From the NCBI GenBank assembly GCA_003552925.1, contig PUOX01000031.1:1-64000 (forward strand): DNA of 64,000 nt, written 5' to 3'. The notes under the pieces are model-generated. The model saw only the letters and a list, made by a program, of their open reading frames with translations. It was not told where the DNA came from and made no database searches. Origin of the DNA: Mollicutes bacterium (GTDB taxonomy: Bacteria; Bacillota_I; Bacilli_A; Izemoplasmatales; Izemoplasmataceae). A program made the translations under genes and the position numbers. Shown in pieces: positions 51,865 to 63,137 of this stretch. Every line of letters begins with the position of its first letter. Positions within the stretch are counted from its first letter, which is position 1.

Positions 51865-52788
51865 ATGTTTGAGGCGGAAAACGTCGTAATTGTGGTGGGA
51901 GACGATTTCGATGGAATCGTCTTCGCGCAAAGCTTTTAAGGCTTTGCCGGGGTCCTCGCGTCGGTGCCTTAGGAACCCTTCGATTTCAAATTGATGCATC
52001 GGATGCCGTTTTATGAGGGCTTTGAGCGCTTCGACGCTGTCTTCGATGTCGCTCATGTAGTCGTCTTTGCTCAAGTAGTCTAGGGGAATGCCTCCGAGGG
52101 CTTTTTGAATGCGTTTCATGGTCGTCGCATCCACCGCTTGGGCGTAAGATTCCGTCGGCGGACGCACGGGGGTGTTCAAATACAATTTGTCGTAGCGTAT
52201 GGCTTTCAGAAGCTTTTTGAAGCTTCTAAGGGCTTCTTCATCGTCGTTCAAGCCCTTCATGAAGATGATTTCAAGCCACAATTGCCCTTCGAAGCGTTTG
52301 GCGAAATCGACAATGCCCCAGTAGTGTTCATCAAAACTCAAACCGTTGTAGGGGCGGTTGATGCGTTTGAAGGAAGGTTCGTCGTAAGCGTCCAAAGAAG
52401 GAATGACGATGTCTGCCTGCGCCGCTTCTTCTCGCGTTTCGGGATCGAAAAAGAGCGAGCCGTTCGTAATCAAGACCACAGGCTTTTCGGTCCTTTTTTT
52501 GATGCCTTTGATCAGTTTTCCCAGATTGGTGTTGAGGGTGGGTTCGCCGTCGCCGACGATGGATACGACATCGAATTCCGGCGCTTTTTTAAGCGCATCG
52601 TCGAATTCTGCAAGGATGTCTTCGATGGGTGTGTAATCCTTGCGCACATGCGGGACGTAGTCGCTTCGTCCGAGCTGGCAGTACACGCATCCGAAGTTGC
52701 ATCTGTTGTCGGTGATCGGACCGATGCCGAGAGATCTTCCCAAGCGCCGAGACGCGACGACACCGTAGACGTGCTTTCCGTGGGTCAT
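51862..52788 (-). CDS. Radical SAM protein (COG0731-like)
   Basis: This 308-residue radical SAM enzyme has the cluster motif CNFGCVYCQLG (CxxxCxxC) near residue 30, the GDGEPTLN SAM-binding glycine motif near residue 79, and the LITNGSL strand. The closest recognisable group is the TYW1-like/COG0731 set, but the flavodoxin part is absent and the function is unassigned. About 70 C-terminal residues form a separate winged-helix-like region. The gene is preceded by a leader ORF and terminator that may control it. Confidence 0.82.
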   Translation of the reverse strand: MTHGKHVYGVVASRRLGRSLGIGPITDNRCNFGCVYCQLGRSDYVPHVRKDYTPIEDILAEFDDALKKAPEFDVVSIVGDGEPTLNTNLGKLIKGIKKRTEKPVVLITNGSLFFDPETREEAAQADIVIPSLDAYDEPSFKRINRPYNGLSFDEHYWGIVDFAKRFEGQLWLEIIFMKGLNDDEEALRSFKKLLKAIRYDKLYLNTPVRPPTESYAQAVDATTMKRIQKALGGIPLDYLSKDDYMSDIEDSVEALKALIKRHPMHQFEIEGFLRHRREDPGKALKALREDDSIEIVSHHNYDVFRLKH

Positions 52789-52813
52789 GGCAAATCTCCT
52801 TTGTATTGTGATG

Positions 52814-52830
52814 CCCGAGCTTGGCTCGGG
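52814..52830. repeat. Perfect hairpin before the radical SAM gene
   Basis: CCCGAGC/GCTCGGG (52814-52820 with 52824-52830) with a three-base loop lies between the attenuator-like terminator and the ribosome site. On the minus strand it has no T run. Confidence 0.7.
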
Positions 52831-52840
52831 AGCAGTAAAA

Positions 52841-52864
52841 AAAACCGCAGAAATCTACGGTTTT
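52841..52864 (-). terminator. Attenuator-like terminator in the radical SAM leader
   Basis: On the minus strand AAAACCG and CGGTTTT form a stem followed by a T run of eight. The stop codon of the 30-codon leader ORF lies just inside the 5' arm, so a terminating ribosome would cover the stem. Confidence 0.75.
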
Positions 52865-52947
52865 ATCGCACGAAGAAAGTGTTTTGGCAGGCAAGCCAAA
52901 GCATGTCCGGGAGCTTTTGTTTGGTCCTTGAAGGCGATTATCACCAT
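52855..52947 (-). CDS. 30-residue leader peptide or small protein
   Basis: An ORF too short for the track. On the minus strand a strong aaggaga ribosome site precedes ATG 52947, and the frame runs MVIIAFKDQTKAPGHALACL and 10 further residues to TAG, ending in the basic KHFLRAIKP. Its promoter (TGGTATAAT) lies about 60 bases upstream. Part of the coding sequence (TTGCCTGC complement) can pair with the 5' leader. It may be a regulatory leader peptide for the radical SAM gene or a small functional peptide. No known family was recognised. Confidence 0.5.
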   Translation of the reverse strand: MVIIAFKDQTKAPGHALACLPKHFLRAIKP

Positions 52948-53008
52948 GGCGTATCTCTCCTTAAGTGTTCAAGAAATCGAAACGTTACTTTTGCCTGCGT
53001 CTACATAA

Positions 53009-53017
53009 ATTATACCA
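53009..53017 (-). promoter_or_regulatory. Extended -10 promoter of the leader ORF–radical SAM transcript
   Basis: On the minus strand TGGTATAAT predicts a start near 53002, ahead of the 30-codon ORF. Confidence 0.65.
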
Positions 53018-53063
53018 TGAAACGAGGAGTTCGCAACCAACAATCTTGAAGATTTGCATGTGC

Positions 53064-54059
53064 CTAAAGCTTACAATCGCCTGCGACAATCCAGCCGCGC
53101 ATCCGGAATAGACGGTCTATGAGGTAGACCAACACCAATGGGGCGACAATGTGCAATATCGCGATGCCGAAAAAGACCGACGCTTCATACCCCATGGCGT
53201 CCAAAACGCCTACTTGCCCAACAAGGGCGCTTGTGCCCATTCCGCTGCCGACCTGCGTGCTTTCTAAGCGGAACACCAAGGTGGAAAACGGGCCCAAAAC
53301 CGCGGAAGCGATGATGGGCGGAAGCCAGATGAGAGGCTTTTTCAGTATGTTTTTGAACTGCAGCATCGAAGTCCCGATGCCGATTGAGACAATGGTGCCC
53401 AAATTGTTGTCCTTGCGGCTCATCACCGCAAAACCGAGCATCTGCGCCGCGCCGCCCACCACGGCTGCGCCTCCGGCGATGCCGGTCAACCCGATGGAGA
53501 TGGCGATGGCGGCGCTTGAAATCGGTGATGTCAGCAACATCCCCATGATGGTGGCGATGACGACGCCCATCAAAAAGGGCTGGTAGGTCGTCGCGCGTTC
53601 GATGTAGTCGCCGATGCCGCCCATGAAGACCGAGACCGGATGACCGATCAGCGAGGCGACCGCGTAGGCGATAACGCCTGAGAAAAGCGGAATCAAAATG
53701 ATGTCGAGCGGCGTTTCTTTGCGCAAGATGTTGCGCATGCCTTCAATGGCGGCGACGCTTGTGATGTAGGCGACGACCGGGTCGAACATCAAAGTTGTGC
53801 CGATGCCGCCGGCCACCGCGCCGCTAATCAGCGGGATGCCTTTGAGTTTCAGCGACCAGGCGATGCCGGCGCCGATGCCGACGCCCATGAGCTCTTTGAG
53901 GATTTCCGACAGTTCTAAAAGGGAATTCAGGTTCAATAACGTACCGAGCTGTTCGACAATGACTCCGATGATCAAAGTGGAGAACAAACCGATGGCCATG
54001 CCGTTCAATGTTTTGATGAAATACTGCAGCACACGTTTTGGTATGGTTTCTTCGCTCAT
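53064..54059 (-). CDS. PTS EIIC-like membrane protein (PfoR family)
   Basis: This 331-residue protein has eight or more hydrophobic segments, many glycine- and alanine-rich (GLTGIAGGAAVVGGAAQMLGFAVMSRKDNN), and resembles the PTS_EIIC_2/PfoR family. There is no EIIA or EIIB domain and no such gene beside it, so PTS-coupled transport is uncertain; PfoR homologues have also been described as regulators. HPr and Enzyme I genes are elsewhere in the window. No clear terminator follows. Confidence 0.75.
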   Translation of the reverse strand: MSEETIPKRVLQYFIKTLNGMAIGLFSTLIIGVIVEQLGTLLNLNSLLELSEILKELMGVGIGAGIAWSLKLKGIPLISGAVAGGIGTTLMFDPVVAYITSVAAIEGMRNILRKETPLDIILIPLFSGVIAYAVASLIGHPVSVFMGGIGDYIERATTYQPFLMGVVIATIMGMLLTSPISSAAIAISIGLTGIAGGAAVVGGAAQMLGFAVMSRKDNNLGTIVSIGIGTSMLQFKNILKKPLIWLPPIIASAVLGPFSTLVFRLESTQVGSGMGTSALVGQVGVLDAMGYEASVFFGIAILHIVAPLVLVYLIDRLFRMRGWIVAGDCKL

Positions 54060-54095
54060 GCAAGCTACCTCGCTTTAATTTTTTTAACATTTTTC

Positions 54096-54104
54096 ATTGT
54101 AACA
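54096..54104 (-). promoter_or_regulatory. Extended -10 promoter of the EIIC-like gene
   Basis: On the minus strand TGTTACAAT lies about 37 bases upstream of the start codon. Confidence 0.5.
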
Positions 54105-54178
54105 TAAAACGGCACCGATTTCGGTCGCATTTCTTTAGATTTTCACGCAAGAAAGAAAGCAGAGAAAGCGATTGGGTG

Positions 54179-54184
54179 TATAAT
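54179..54184 (+). promoter_or_regulatory. -10 element upstream of the hydrolase gene
   Basis: TATAAT preceded directly by TG, in the divergent region with the EIIC-like gene. Confidence 0.5.
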
Positions 54185-54212
54185 GGAACCATAGCGGTTA
54201 TGGAGGTTGTCG

Positions 54213-55130
54213 ATGAAAAAAGCGTTCCTTATCGCGGTCATGGTCGCCCTTCTGCTTTTCGCCGCGGTGGCGGCGGCCACTTTGCTGAGCATGCAAAGAG
54301 GCGAACGCGTGCAAGCGGAATTTGAAGACGGCGAGATTGACAACGTCAACACCGCCGACCTTGACGGAGTGAGCGTCGCTTACCGCGCGTACGGCGAAGA
54401 CCATGGCGACACAATCGTTTTGGTGCACGGATTCTTGGGAAGCTCTTACGATTATCGTTATTTGAGCGAACGCTTGAGCGAGACGCACCGGGTGATCGCC
54501 GTGGATTTGCCGGGCTTCGGCCACAGCGATAAGCCTTTGGATTATGACTACACGAGAGAGAATCAGGCGGAGACGCTCGCTTCTTTGATGGAAGCGCTCG
54601 GCATCGAGCGCTACGTCCTCGGCGGCCATTCGATGGGCGGCGACGTCGTTTTGCGTCATGCCGATATGTATCCGGAGCGGGTCGAGAAACTCGTGCTGTT
54701 TGCGAGCGTCGGCGGTGAAGAAAGCGCCCCTAGAGCGCTGCCGCGCATCGTTTACGCATTGCTTTTTCAAAACTATTACGTGCAGCGCCGGGGGTTTGAC
54801 ACGCTCTTTGTCGATGAAAACTTTCAAAGCGCTGCGTATTTCGAGCCGATGTATTATTTCACGCGCCAAATCCCTACGGCTGTGTTACGGAAATTTTCCG
54901 AAGACCGCGACGAAACACCGTTAACGGAATTGCTGGGCGAAATCGAGACGCCTACTTTGCTGCTTTATGGCGACAAGGACACTTGGACGCCTTTGGAAAT
55001 CGGAGAAACCTTGGACGATTCGCTTGCGAACAGTTCTCTTGAAATTTTGGAGAACGTGGGGCACATGCCGTTCATGGAGACGCCGGAAGAAACGTTTGCG
55101 CTAATGGAATCGTTTGTGGAAGACGACTGA
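54213..55130 (+). CDS. Membrane-anchored alpha/beta hydrolase
   Basis: This 305-residue alpha/beta-hydrolase-fold protein has an N-terminal membrane segment (residues 3-28) that probably anchors it facing outward. The catalytic set is visible: oxyanion VHGFLGSS, nucleophile GGHSMGG (near residue 130), acid in YGDKDTWTP and histidine in VGHMPFMETPEE. Specificity unknown; an esterase or lipase-like role is reasonable. ATG 54213 is six bases from ggagg. Confidence 0.86.
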   Translation: MKKAFLIAVMVALLLFAAVAAATLLSMQRGERVQAEFEDGEIDNVNTADLDGVSVAYRAYGEDHGDTIVLVHGFLGSSYDYRYLSERLSETHRVIAVDLPGFGHSDKPLDYDYTRENQAETLASLMEALGIERYVLGGHSMGGDVVLRHADMYPERVEKLVLFASVGGEESAPRALPRIVYALLFQNYYVQRRGFDTLFVDENFQSAAYFEPMYYFTRQIPTAVLRKFSEDRDETPLTELLGEIETPTLLLYGDKDTWTPLEIGETLDDSLANSSLEILENVGHMPFMETPEETFALMESFVEDD

Positions 55131-55156
55131 TTGCGCATCGTGAACGTCAATTCTAA

Positions 55157-55188
55157 AAAAAACCGACAGAAATTCTCTGTCGGTTTTC
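55157..55188. terminator. Bidirectional terminator between the hydrolase gene and the rib operon
   Basis: AACCGACAGA/TCTGTCGGTT (55161-55170 with 55176-55185) with an A run on the left and T residues on the right. Confidence 0.92.
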
Positions 55189-55848
55189 TTATAAAATGTC
55201 GGTGAGTTCGCGGATGTCGTCGATTAGAAGGTCCGCTTCGCGCAGTTCTCCTTCTCTTGCGAAACCATAGGTGGCGCCGACGGTGTGGATGTTGTTTTTC
55301 TTGCCCGCCTCGATGTCATGGATTCGGTCGCCGACAATGATCATCTCTTCCGGATAGTCTTGTTTGATGATGCTGAGCACGCGGTGTTTTTCTTCAACGC
55401 CGGGATAGGTCTCCGAACAGACCATGGAGTCAAAAAGTTCGTCCAGGCCGAACTGTTTGGCATGCGCGTTGAGGTAGTAGTTTTTGCAGTTGCTGATGAA
55501 GATTAAGGCGTAGCCTTTCTCTTTCAGTCGCCGAAGCGTCTTGAGGGCTCCATCGAACAGCTTCGCTTCGCCCTTCTCGATCAAGCGCCGCATTTCCTCG
55601 CTGATGATGGAGGACGCCTTGTTTTTGGCTTCTTCGGTTAAATCCTTGCCAAAGGCGTTCCACATTTCTTTCGGGGTTTGCCCCAAGAATTGCGAAATCT
55701 CCTCGTAGGTCCAATCTTTTTCGGGCGCGCCGTGATGCTCTTTCAAATACTCGTAGGCCTTCAAAAAGGCGGGACCATAAATGTGCATGCTGTCGTGAAG
55801 TGTGCCGTCGTAGTCCAAAAAGATGGTTTGAATGGCTGTTTTGTCCAT
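55189..55848 (-). CDS. HAD phosphatase at the end of the riboflavin operon
   Basis: This 219-residue HAD hydrolase has motif I FLDYDGTLHDS, motif II FISNCKN, and motif IV GDRIHDIEAGKKN, with a helical cap between residues 20 and 90. It starts one base after the ribH stop and is therefore translationally coupled to the riboflavin pathway. That context makes it a candidate for the 5-amino-6-ribitylamino-uracil 5'-phosphate phosphatase, a step performed by HAD enzymes in other bacteria. Sequence alone would also allow a phosphoglycolate-type activity. Confidence 0.82.
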   Translation of the reverse strand: MDKTAIQTIFLDYDGTLHDSMHIYGPAFLKAYEYLKEHHGAPEKDWTYEEISQFLGQTPKEMWNAFGKDLTEEAKNKASSIISEEMRRLIEKGEAKLFDGALKTLRRLKEKGYALIFISNCKNYYLNAHAKQFGLDELFDSMVCSETYPGVEEKHRVLSIIKQDYPEEMIIVGDRIHDIEAGKKNNIHTVGATYGFAREGELREADLLIDDIRELTDIL

Positions 55849-55849
55849 G

Positions 55850-56311
55850 TCAGATCGCTTTGAACAGGTTGGCCATCTCGATGGCGCTCATCGCGGCGTC
55901 GTAGCCTTTGTTGCCGGATTTGGTGCCGCTGCGCTCGATGGCTTGTTCGATGGTGTCTGTGGTGAGCACGCCGAAGACGACGGGCACTTCGGTGTCCAAA
56001 GCGACGTTGGCGACGCCTTTGGTGACTTCGTTGGCGACGTAGTCGAAATGGGGGGTGGAGCCTCGAATCACGGCGCCTAAGGTGATGACGGCGTCGTACT
56101 TGCCGCTTTTGGCGATCCTTTTGGCGACCAATGGAATCTCGAAGGCGCCCGGAACCCAGGTGACTTCAATGTCGGCCTCTTCCATGCCGTGGCGTTTGAG
56201 CGCGTCCAACGCGCCGTCTAGGAGCTTGCTGCCGACGAACTCGTTGAATCGTCCGACGACGATGTTCATTTTCAAACCTTTCGCATCAAAATTGCCTTCA
56301 TACTTTTTCAT
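55850..56311 (-). CDS. ribH: 6,7-dimethyl-8-ribityllumazine synthase
   Basis: RibH condenses the ribitylamino-uracil with dihydroxybutanone phosphate. The 153-residue protein has [45 protein letters not shown] (phosphate site) and the C-terminal [17 protein letters not shown]. It begins inside the end of ribBA (four-base overlap) and is followed by the coupled HAD gene. Part of the FMN-riboswitch operon. Confidence 0.97.
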   Translation of the reverse strand: MKKYEGNFDAKGLKMNIVVGRFNEFVGSKLLDGALDALKRHGMEEADIEVTWVPGAFEIPLVAKRIAKSGKYDAVITLGAVIRGSTPHFDYVANEVTKGVANVALDTEVPVVFGVLTTDTIEQAIERSGTKSGNKGYDAAMSAIEMANLFKAI

Positions 56312-57519
56312 TTTTCTTCCTCCTTGAACTTGAGCAGATGGCCCAGTTTTTCCTTTTTGGTTTTCAAATAATGACGGTTTCTTTCGGTATGGTTCATTTG
56401 GATGGGAACGCGGTCGACGATTTCAAGTCCGTATCCGGAGAGCCCGGAGAGCTTTTTGGGGTTGTTGGTCATCAAGCGGATTTTCCGGACGCCGAGGTCC
56501 CTTAAGATTTGCGCGCCAATGCCGTAGTCGCGGGCGTCCGCGGGAAAGCCCAAAGCCTCGTTCGCTTCAACGGTGTCCATCCCTTCGTCTTGCAGGTGAT
56601 AGGCTTTGATTTTATTGATGAGGCCGATGCCTCTTCCCTCCTGGCGCATATAAAGCAGCACGCCTTTGCCGGATTGCTGGATGGTGACCATCGCGGCGTT
56701 CAACTGTTCGCCGCAATCGCAGCGTTGCGAGAAAAACGCATCGCCCGTCAAACATTCGGAGTGGACCCGGACAAGCACTTCGTCGTCGGCGCCGATGTCG
56801 CCTTTGATCAAGGCCACGTGGTGTTCGCCGCTCAAGGTGTTTTCATAGCCGACCAAATCGAAAGTTCCGTGTTCGGTCGGCAGGGTGGTTTCCGCGGCGC
56901 GCCGGACGTAGACGTCCTTGCGATGGCGGTAGGCGATCAAATCGGCGATGGTGATCATCAAAAGGCCGTGTTTTTCCGCGTACACTTCCAAATCGTCGAC
57001 TCTCGCCATGGTGCCGTCGTCGTTCATGATTTCGCAGATGACGCCCGCGGGCTTCAACCCCGCAAGCCTTGCCAAATCGACGGCGGCCTCGGTGTGGCCG
57101 GCGCGCTTTAGGACCCCGCCCTCTTTGGCGATGAGCGGAAAGACGTGGCCGGGTTTTTTGAAATCGTTCGGCCTCGCTTTGGGGTCAAGGGCCTTTTGGA
57201 TGGTTTTGGCGCGCTCGTGCGCGCTGATGCCGGTTTTGGTGTCGATGGCGTCGATTGACTCGGTGAAAGCGGTATGAAGGGTGTCGGTGTTGTTGTCGAC
57301 CATCTGGTCGATGCCGAGCTGGTTCAGGCGCGTCTGCGTCATCGGCAGGCAAATGAGCCCGCGTCCGTATGTCGCCATGAAGTTGACGCTTTCCGGCGTC
57401 GCTTTTTCGGCGGCCATGACCAAATCGCCTTCGTTCTCGCGGTCTTCGTCGTCGACGACGATGACCATTTCACCGTTTTTGATGGCTTCAATCGCTTCGT
57501 CGATGGTGTTGAATGGCAT
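56308..57519 (-). CDS. ribBA: Bifunctional DHBP synthase / GTP cyclohydrolase II
   Basis: The N-terminal RibB half (about residues 1-200) has [12 protein letters not shown] and the [13 protein letters not shown] metal-binding histidine. The C-terminal RibA half has [21 protein letters not shown] with the zinc cysteines and [12 protein letters not shown]. The 403-residue length is that of complete RibBA, providing both starting materials of riboflavin synthesis. It lies between ribE and ribH. Confidence 0.97.
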   Translation of the reverse strand: MPFNTIDEAIEAIKNGEMVIVVDDEDRENEGDLVMAAEKATPESVNFMATYGRGLICLPMTQTRLNQLGIDQMVDNNTDTLHTAFTESIDAIDTKTGISAHERAKTIQKALDPKARPNDFKKPGHVFPLIAKEGGVLKRAGHTEAAVDLARLAGLKPAGVICEIMNDDGTMARVDDLEVYAEKHGLLMITIADLIAYRHRKDVYVRRAAETTLPTEHGTFDLVGYENTLSGEHHVALIKGDIGADDEVLVRVHSECLTGDAFFSQRCDCGEQLNAAMVTIQQSGKGVLLYMRQEGRGIGLINKIKAYHLQDEGMDTVEANEALGFPADARDYGIGAQILRDLGVRKIRLMTNNPKKLSGLSGYGLEIVDRVPIQMNHTERNRHYLKTKKEKLGHLLKFKEEEK

Positions 57520-57531
57520 GAAAATTCCTCC

Positions 57532-58170
57532 TTAATATCCGTGGCGCTTCAAAAACGCTTCATCGAGCGAGGAAGAGCCGGTATGGGGTTTGGTGAGCTT
57601 TTCGACGTATTTGCCGATGATGTCGCATTCTAGGTTGACACGGTCGTGAATGCGCTTGTCGAGCAGGGTGGTCGCTTGTTCCGTGTGGGGAATGATGGAG
57701 ACCCAAAACGCTTGGTCTTCGGTTTTGGCCACGGTGAGCGAAATGCCGTCGATGGCGATGGAGCCTTTGTCGACAATGTAGCGCATCAGCGATTTTTCGG
57801 TACGCACTTTGACCCAGTGGGCGATGTCGTCTTCTTTCTTTTCGACGATGACGCCCGTATCGTCGATGTGGCCGCTGACGATGTGGCCGCCCAACCGGTC
57901 GCTCGCTCGCAAGGCGCGCTCTAGGTTCAATTTTGTGTTCGCGCGCAAGGCGGCGAAGGTGGTGCGGTCCATCGTTTCATGCATGACGTCGACTTCAAAG
58001 GCATCCTCGTGGAGTTTCGTCACGGTCAAACAGATGCCGTCGCAGGCGATGCTGTCGCCGATTTTGGCTTCTTCAAGGACTTTTTGCGCGCGAATGGCGA
58101 TTTTTGCCGAATGCGCGCCTTTTTGCACCGAACGCACGGTGCCGATTTCTTCGATAATGCCCGTGAACAT
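57532..58170 (-). CDS. ribE: Riboflavin synthase alpha subunit
   Basis: RibE dismutates two lumazine molecules to riboflavin. The 212-residue protein is an internal duplication of lumazine-binding barrels, beginning [12 protein letters not shown], with [13 protein letters not shown] and [12 protein letters not shown] as the paired repeats and [13 protein letters not shown] as the second signature. It starts at the last base of ribD, so translation is coupled. It is followed by ribBA after 12 bases. Confidence 0.97.
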   Translation of the reverse strand: MFTGIIEEIGTVRSVQKGAHSAKIAIRAQKVLEEAKIGDSIACDGICLTVTKLHEDAFEVDVMHETMDRTTFAALRANTKLNLERALRASDRLGGHIVSGHIDDTGVIVEKKEDDIAHWVKVRTEKSLMRYIVDKGSIAIDGISLTVAKTEDQAFWVSIIPHTEQATTLLDKRIHDRVNLECDIIGKYVEKLTKPHTGSSSLDEAFLKRHGY

Positions 58171-59273
58171 CAGCTTCCCTCACTTTCCACATCGTATGTG
58201 ATCAATACGTCTTCTTCAAACGTTTCAATGCTTTTGCGTTTTAATGCGACACTTTCGGCTACGGTGTCCACACCGGTGCCGCCGACAGGCGTATACGCGT
58301 TTTCACCGCCTAGGATTTTCGGGGCGATGAAGAGGTGGAGCCGTTGGATGATGCCCGCTTTGAACGCCGAATCGTTGACGAAGCTTCCGCCTTCCAACAA
58401 GACGCTGTCAATGCCTTCTTCTCCGAGTTTTTTGACCAACGCCCGCAAATCGACATGCCCGTCTTTTTCCGGCGTGGTCCAAACGTCGGCGCCTTGTTCT
58501 TTCAAAGCGTCCACCCTCTTATTGGGCGCGCTATTGGTGATGGCGACGATGGTTCGTGTGGTGTCCGCATGTTTTAGAACGTTGCTGTCAAGGGGCGTTT
58601 CCGCAAAAGTGTCCAAGACGATGCGTACGGGATGACGTACTTTCTTGTTCGGAAGACGTGCCGTAAGCAACGGGTTGTCGGCGATGACGGTGCCTGCGCC
58701 AACCATGATCGCATGCACGCGGTGCCTGAGTTCGTGTACGAAACGTCTGGATTGTTCGTTGGTGATCCATTTGGCGTCGCCGGTTTTTGTGGCGGTTTTC
58801 CCATCGGCGCTCATCGCCGTTTTGAGCACCACAAACGGTTTCTTGTGGACGATGTAGTGGAAAAAGATCTCGTTCAAGCGCCGGTTTTCCTCGTCCAAGA
58901 CGCCCGTTTCCACCTCAATCCCCGCTTCTTTGAGAGCTTTAACGCCTCTTCCCGAGACAAGGGGGTTGGGGTCTTTTGACGCGAGCACGACACGTTTGAT
59001 GCCGCTATGGATGATGGCGTCCGTGCAAGGCGGGGTCTTGCCGTGGTGCGAACAAGGCTCGAGCGTCACATACATCGTGGCGCCTTTTGCCCGGTCGCCG
59101 GCATTAAATAGAGCGTTCACTTCGGCGTGGTGCTTTCCGTAAAGCGCGTGGAATCCTTCGCCGACCACTTCGCCATTGTTCACGATGACAGCGCCGACCA
59201 AAGGATTCGGATTGGTGAACCCTTCGCCTTTTTTCGCCAGTTTCAGCGCTCTTTGCATATGTTTTGTGTCCAT
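58170..59273 (-). CDS. ribD: Riboflavin-specific deaminase/reductase
   Basis: RibD performs the deamination and side-chain reduction steps. The deaminase domain (residues 1-145) has HAEVNALFNAG and the zinc cysteines in PCSHHGKTPPC; the reductase domain (150-367) has MSADGKTATKTGDAKWIT and LLEGGSFVNDS. The track ORF is longer, but ATG 59273 follows AGGTGA and yields MDTKHMQRALKLAKKGEG, the usual start. First gene after the FMN riboswitch. Confidence 0.97.
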   Translation of the reverse strand: MDTKHMQRALKLAKKGEGFTNPNPLVGAVIVNNGEVVGEGFHALYGKHHAEVNALFNAGDRAKGATMYVTLEPCSHHGKTPPCTDAIIHSGIKRVVLASKDPNPLVSGRGVKALKEAGIEVETGVLDEENRRLNEIFFHYIVHKKPFVVLKTAMSADGKTATKTGDAKWITNEQSRRFVHELRHRVHAIMVGAGTVIADNPLLTARLPNKKVRHPVRIVLDTFAETPLDSNVLKHADTTRTIVAITNSAPNKRVDALKEQGADVWTTPEKDGHVDLRALVKKLGEEGIDSVLLEGGSFVNDSAFKAGIIQRLHLFIAPKILGGENAYTPVGGTGVDTVAESVALKRKSIETFEEDVLITYDVESEGS

Positions 59274-59290
59274 TCGATCACCTGCCAAGA

Positions 59291-59316
59291 AAAAATGCCC
59301 TGACAAATCAGGGCAT
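59291..59316 (-). terminator. Terminator of the FMN riboswitch expression platform
   Basis: ATGCCCTGA/TCAGGGCAT (59295-59303 with 59308-59316) with a four-base loop and, on the minus strand, a T run. FMN binding should favour it. Confidence 0.94.
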
Positions 59317-59337
59317 GGGAAAGTCTAAAAAACGCGC

Positions 59338-59442
59338 ATCTTCTTCCATCCAGACTGTGACTGTCGGTATGGGAATCGCACCCATTCAGCTTTCGCTCGC
59401 GGACTTTACCGCCGGTCGGGAGTTTCACCCTGCCCTGAAGAT
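59338..59442 (-). ncRNA. FMN riboswitch (RFN element)
   Basis: On the minus strand the aptamer runs from ATCTTCAGGGCAGGGTG through GACCGGCGGTAAAGTCC and GCGAGCGAAAG to the closing GTCTGGATGGAAGAAGAT, the near-invariant RFN blocks. It controls ribD–ribE–ribBA–ribH and the HAD gene. Confidence 0.97.
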
Positions 59443-59452
59443 GTCTAAATGT

Positions 59453-59481
59453 ATTATAGAAAAGCTTGACGTCAAAGTCAA
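59453..59481 (-). promoter_or_regulatory. Promoter of the riboflavin operon
   Basis: On the minus strand TTGACT (59476-59481), a 17-base spacer and TATAAT (59453-59458) form a near-perfect promoter. It sits right after the glpK stop codon. Confidence 0.88.
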
Positions 59482-59494
59482 TCCATTCACGAAT

Positions 59495-61066
<1,572 letters not shown>

Positions 61067-61101
61067 TCATTAAGGGGGATAGAACTTTTTTTATGCGAGG
61101 G

Positions 61102-61130
61102 TTGACAGAAAAAAAGAAATTTTGTATAGT
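61102..61130 (+). promoter_or_regulatory. Promoter of groES–groEL
   Basis: TTGACA (61102-61107), a 17-base spacer and TATAGT (61125-61130): a strong vegetative promoter, immediately followed by a CIRCE-type operator. Confidence 0.92.
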
Positions 61131-61134
61131 TTTA

Positions 61135-61161
61135 TTAGCAAACGATATGAACGAGTGCTAA
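61135..61161. promoter_or_regulatory. CIRCE-type operator (HrcA site)
   Basis: Left arm TTAGCAAAC, nine-base spacer, right arm GAGTGCTAA. The right arm is the perfect CIRCE half (TTAGCACTC-N9-GAGTGCTAA), while the left arm matches in six of nine positions. HrcA repression of groESL is expected; the hrcA gene is not in this window. Confidence 0.88.
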
Positions 61162-61198
61162 AACCATACAACGACAAACACTAAGGAGGTATATGTTC

Positions 61199-63099
<1,901 letters not shown>

Positions 63100-63106
63100 A
63101 AGAAAA

Positions 63107-63137
63107 AATGAAGCTCGGCGCAAGCCGGGCTTCATTT
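63107..63137. terminator. Bidirectional terminator between groEL and the next gene
   Basis: The stem AATGAAGC.CGGC against GCCG.GCTTCATT (63107-63136) closes a GCAA loop and has A and T runs outside. The stop codon of the minus-strand neighbour lies in the T-rich side. Confidence 0.9.

Noticed and set aside
52105-53049. 314-codon plus-strand frame over the radical SAM gene and its leader
   Set aside because: It opposes a gene with a clear CxxxCxxC motif, lacks a ribosome site and runs through the terminator region.
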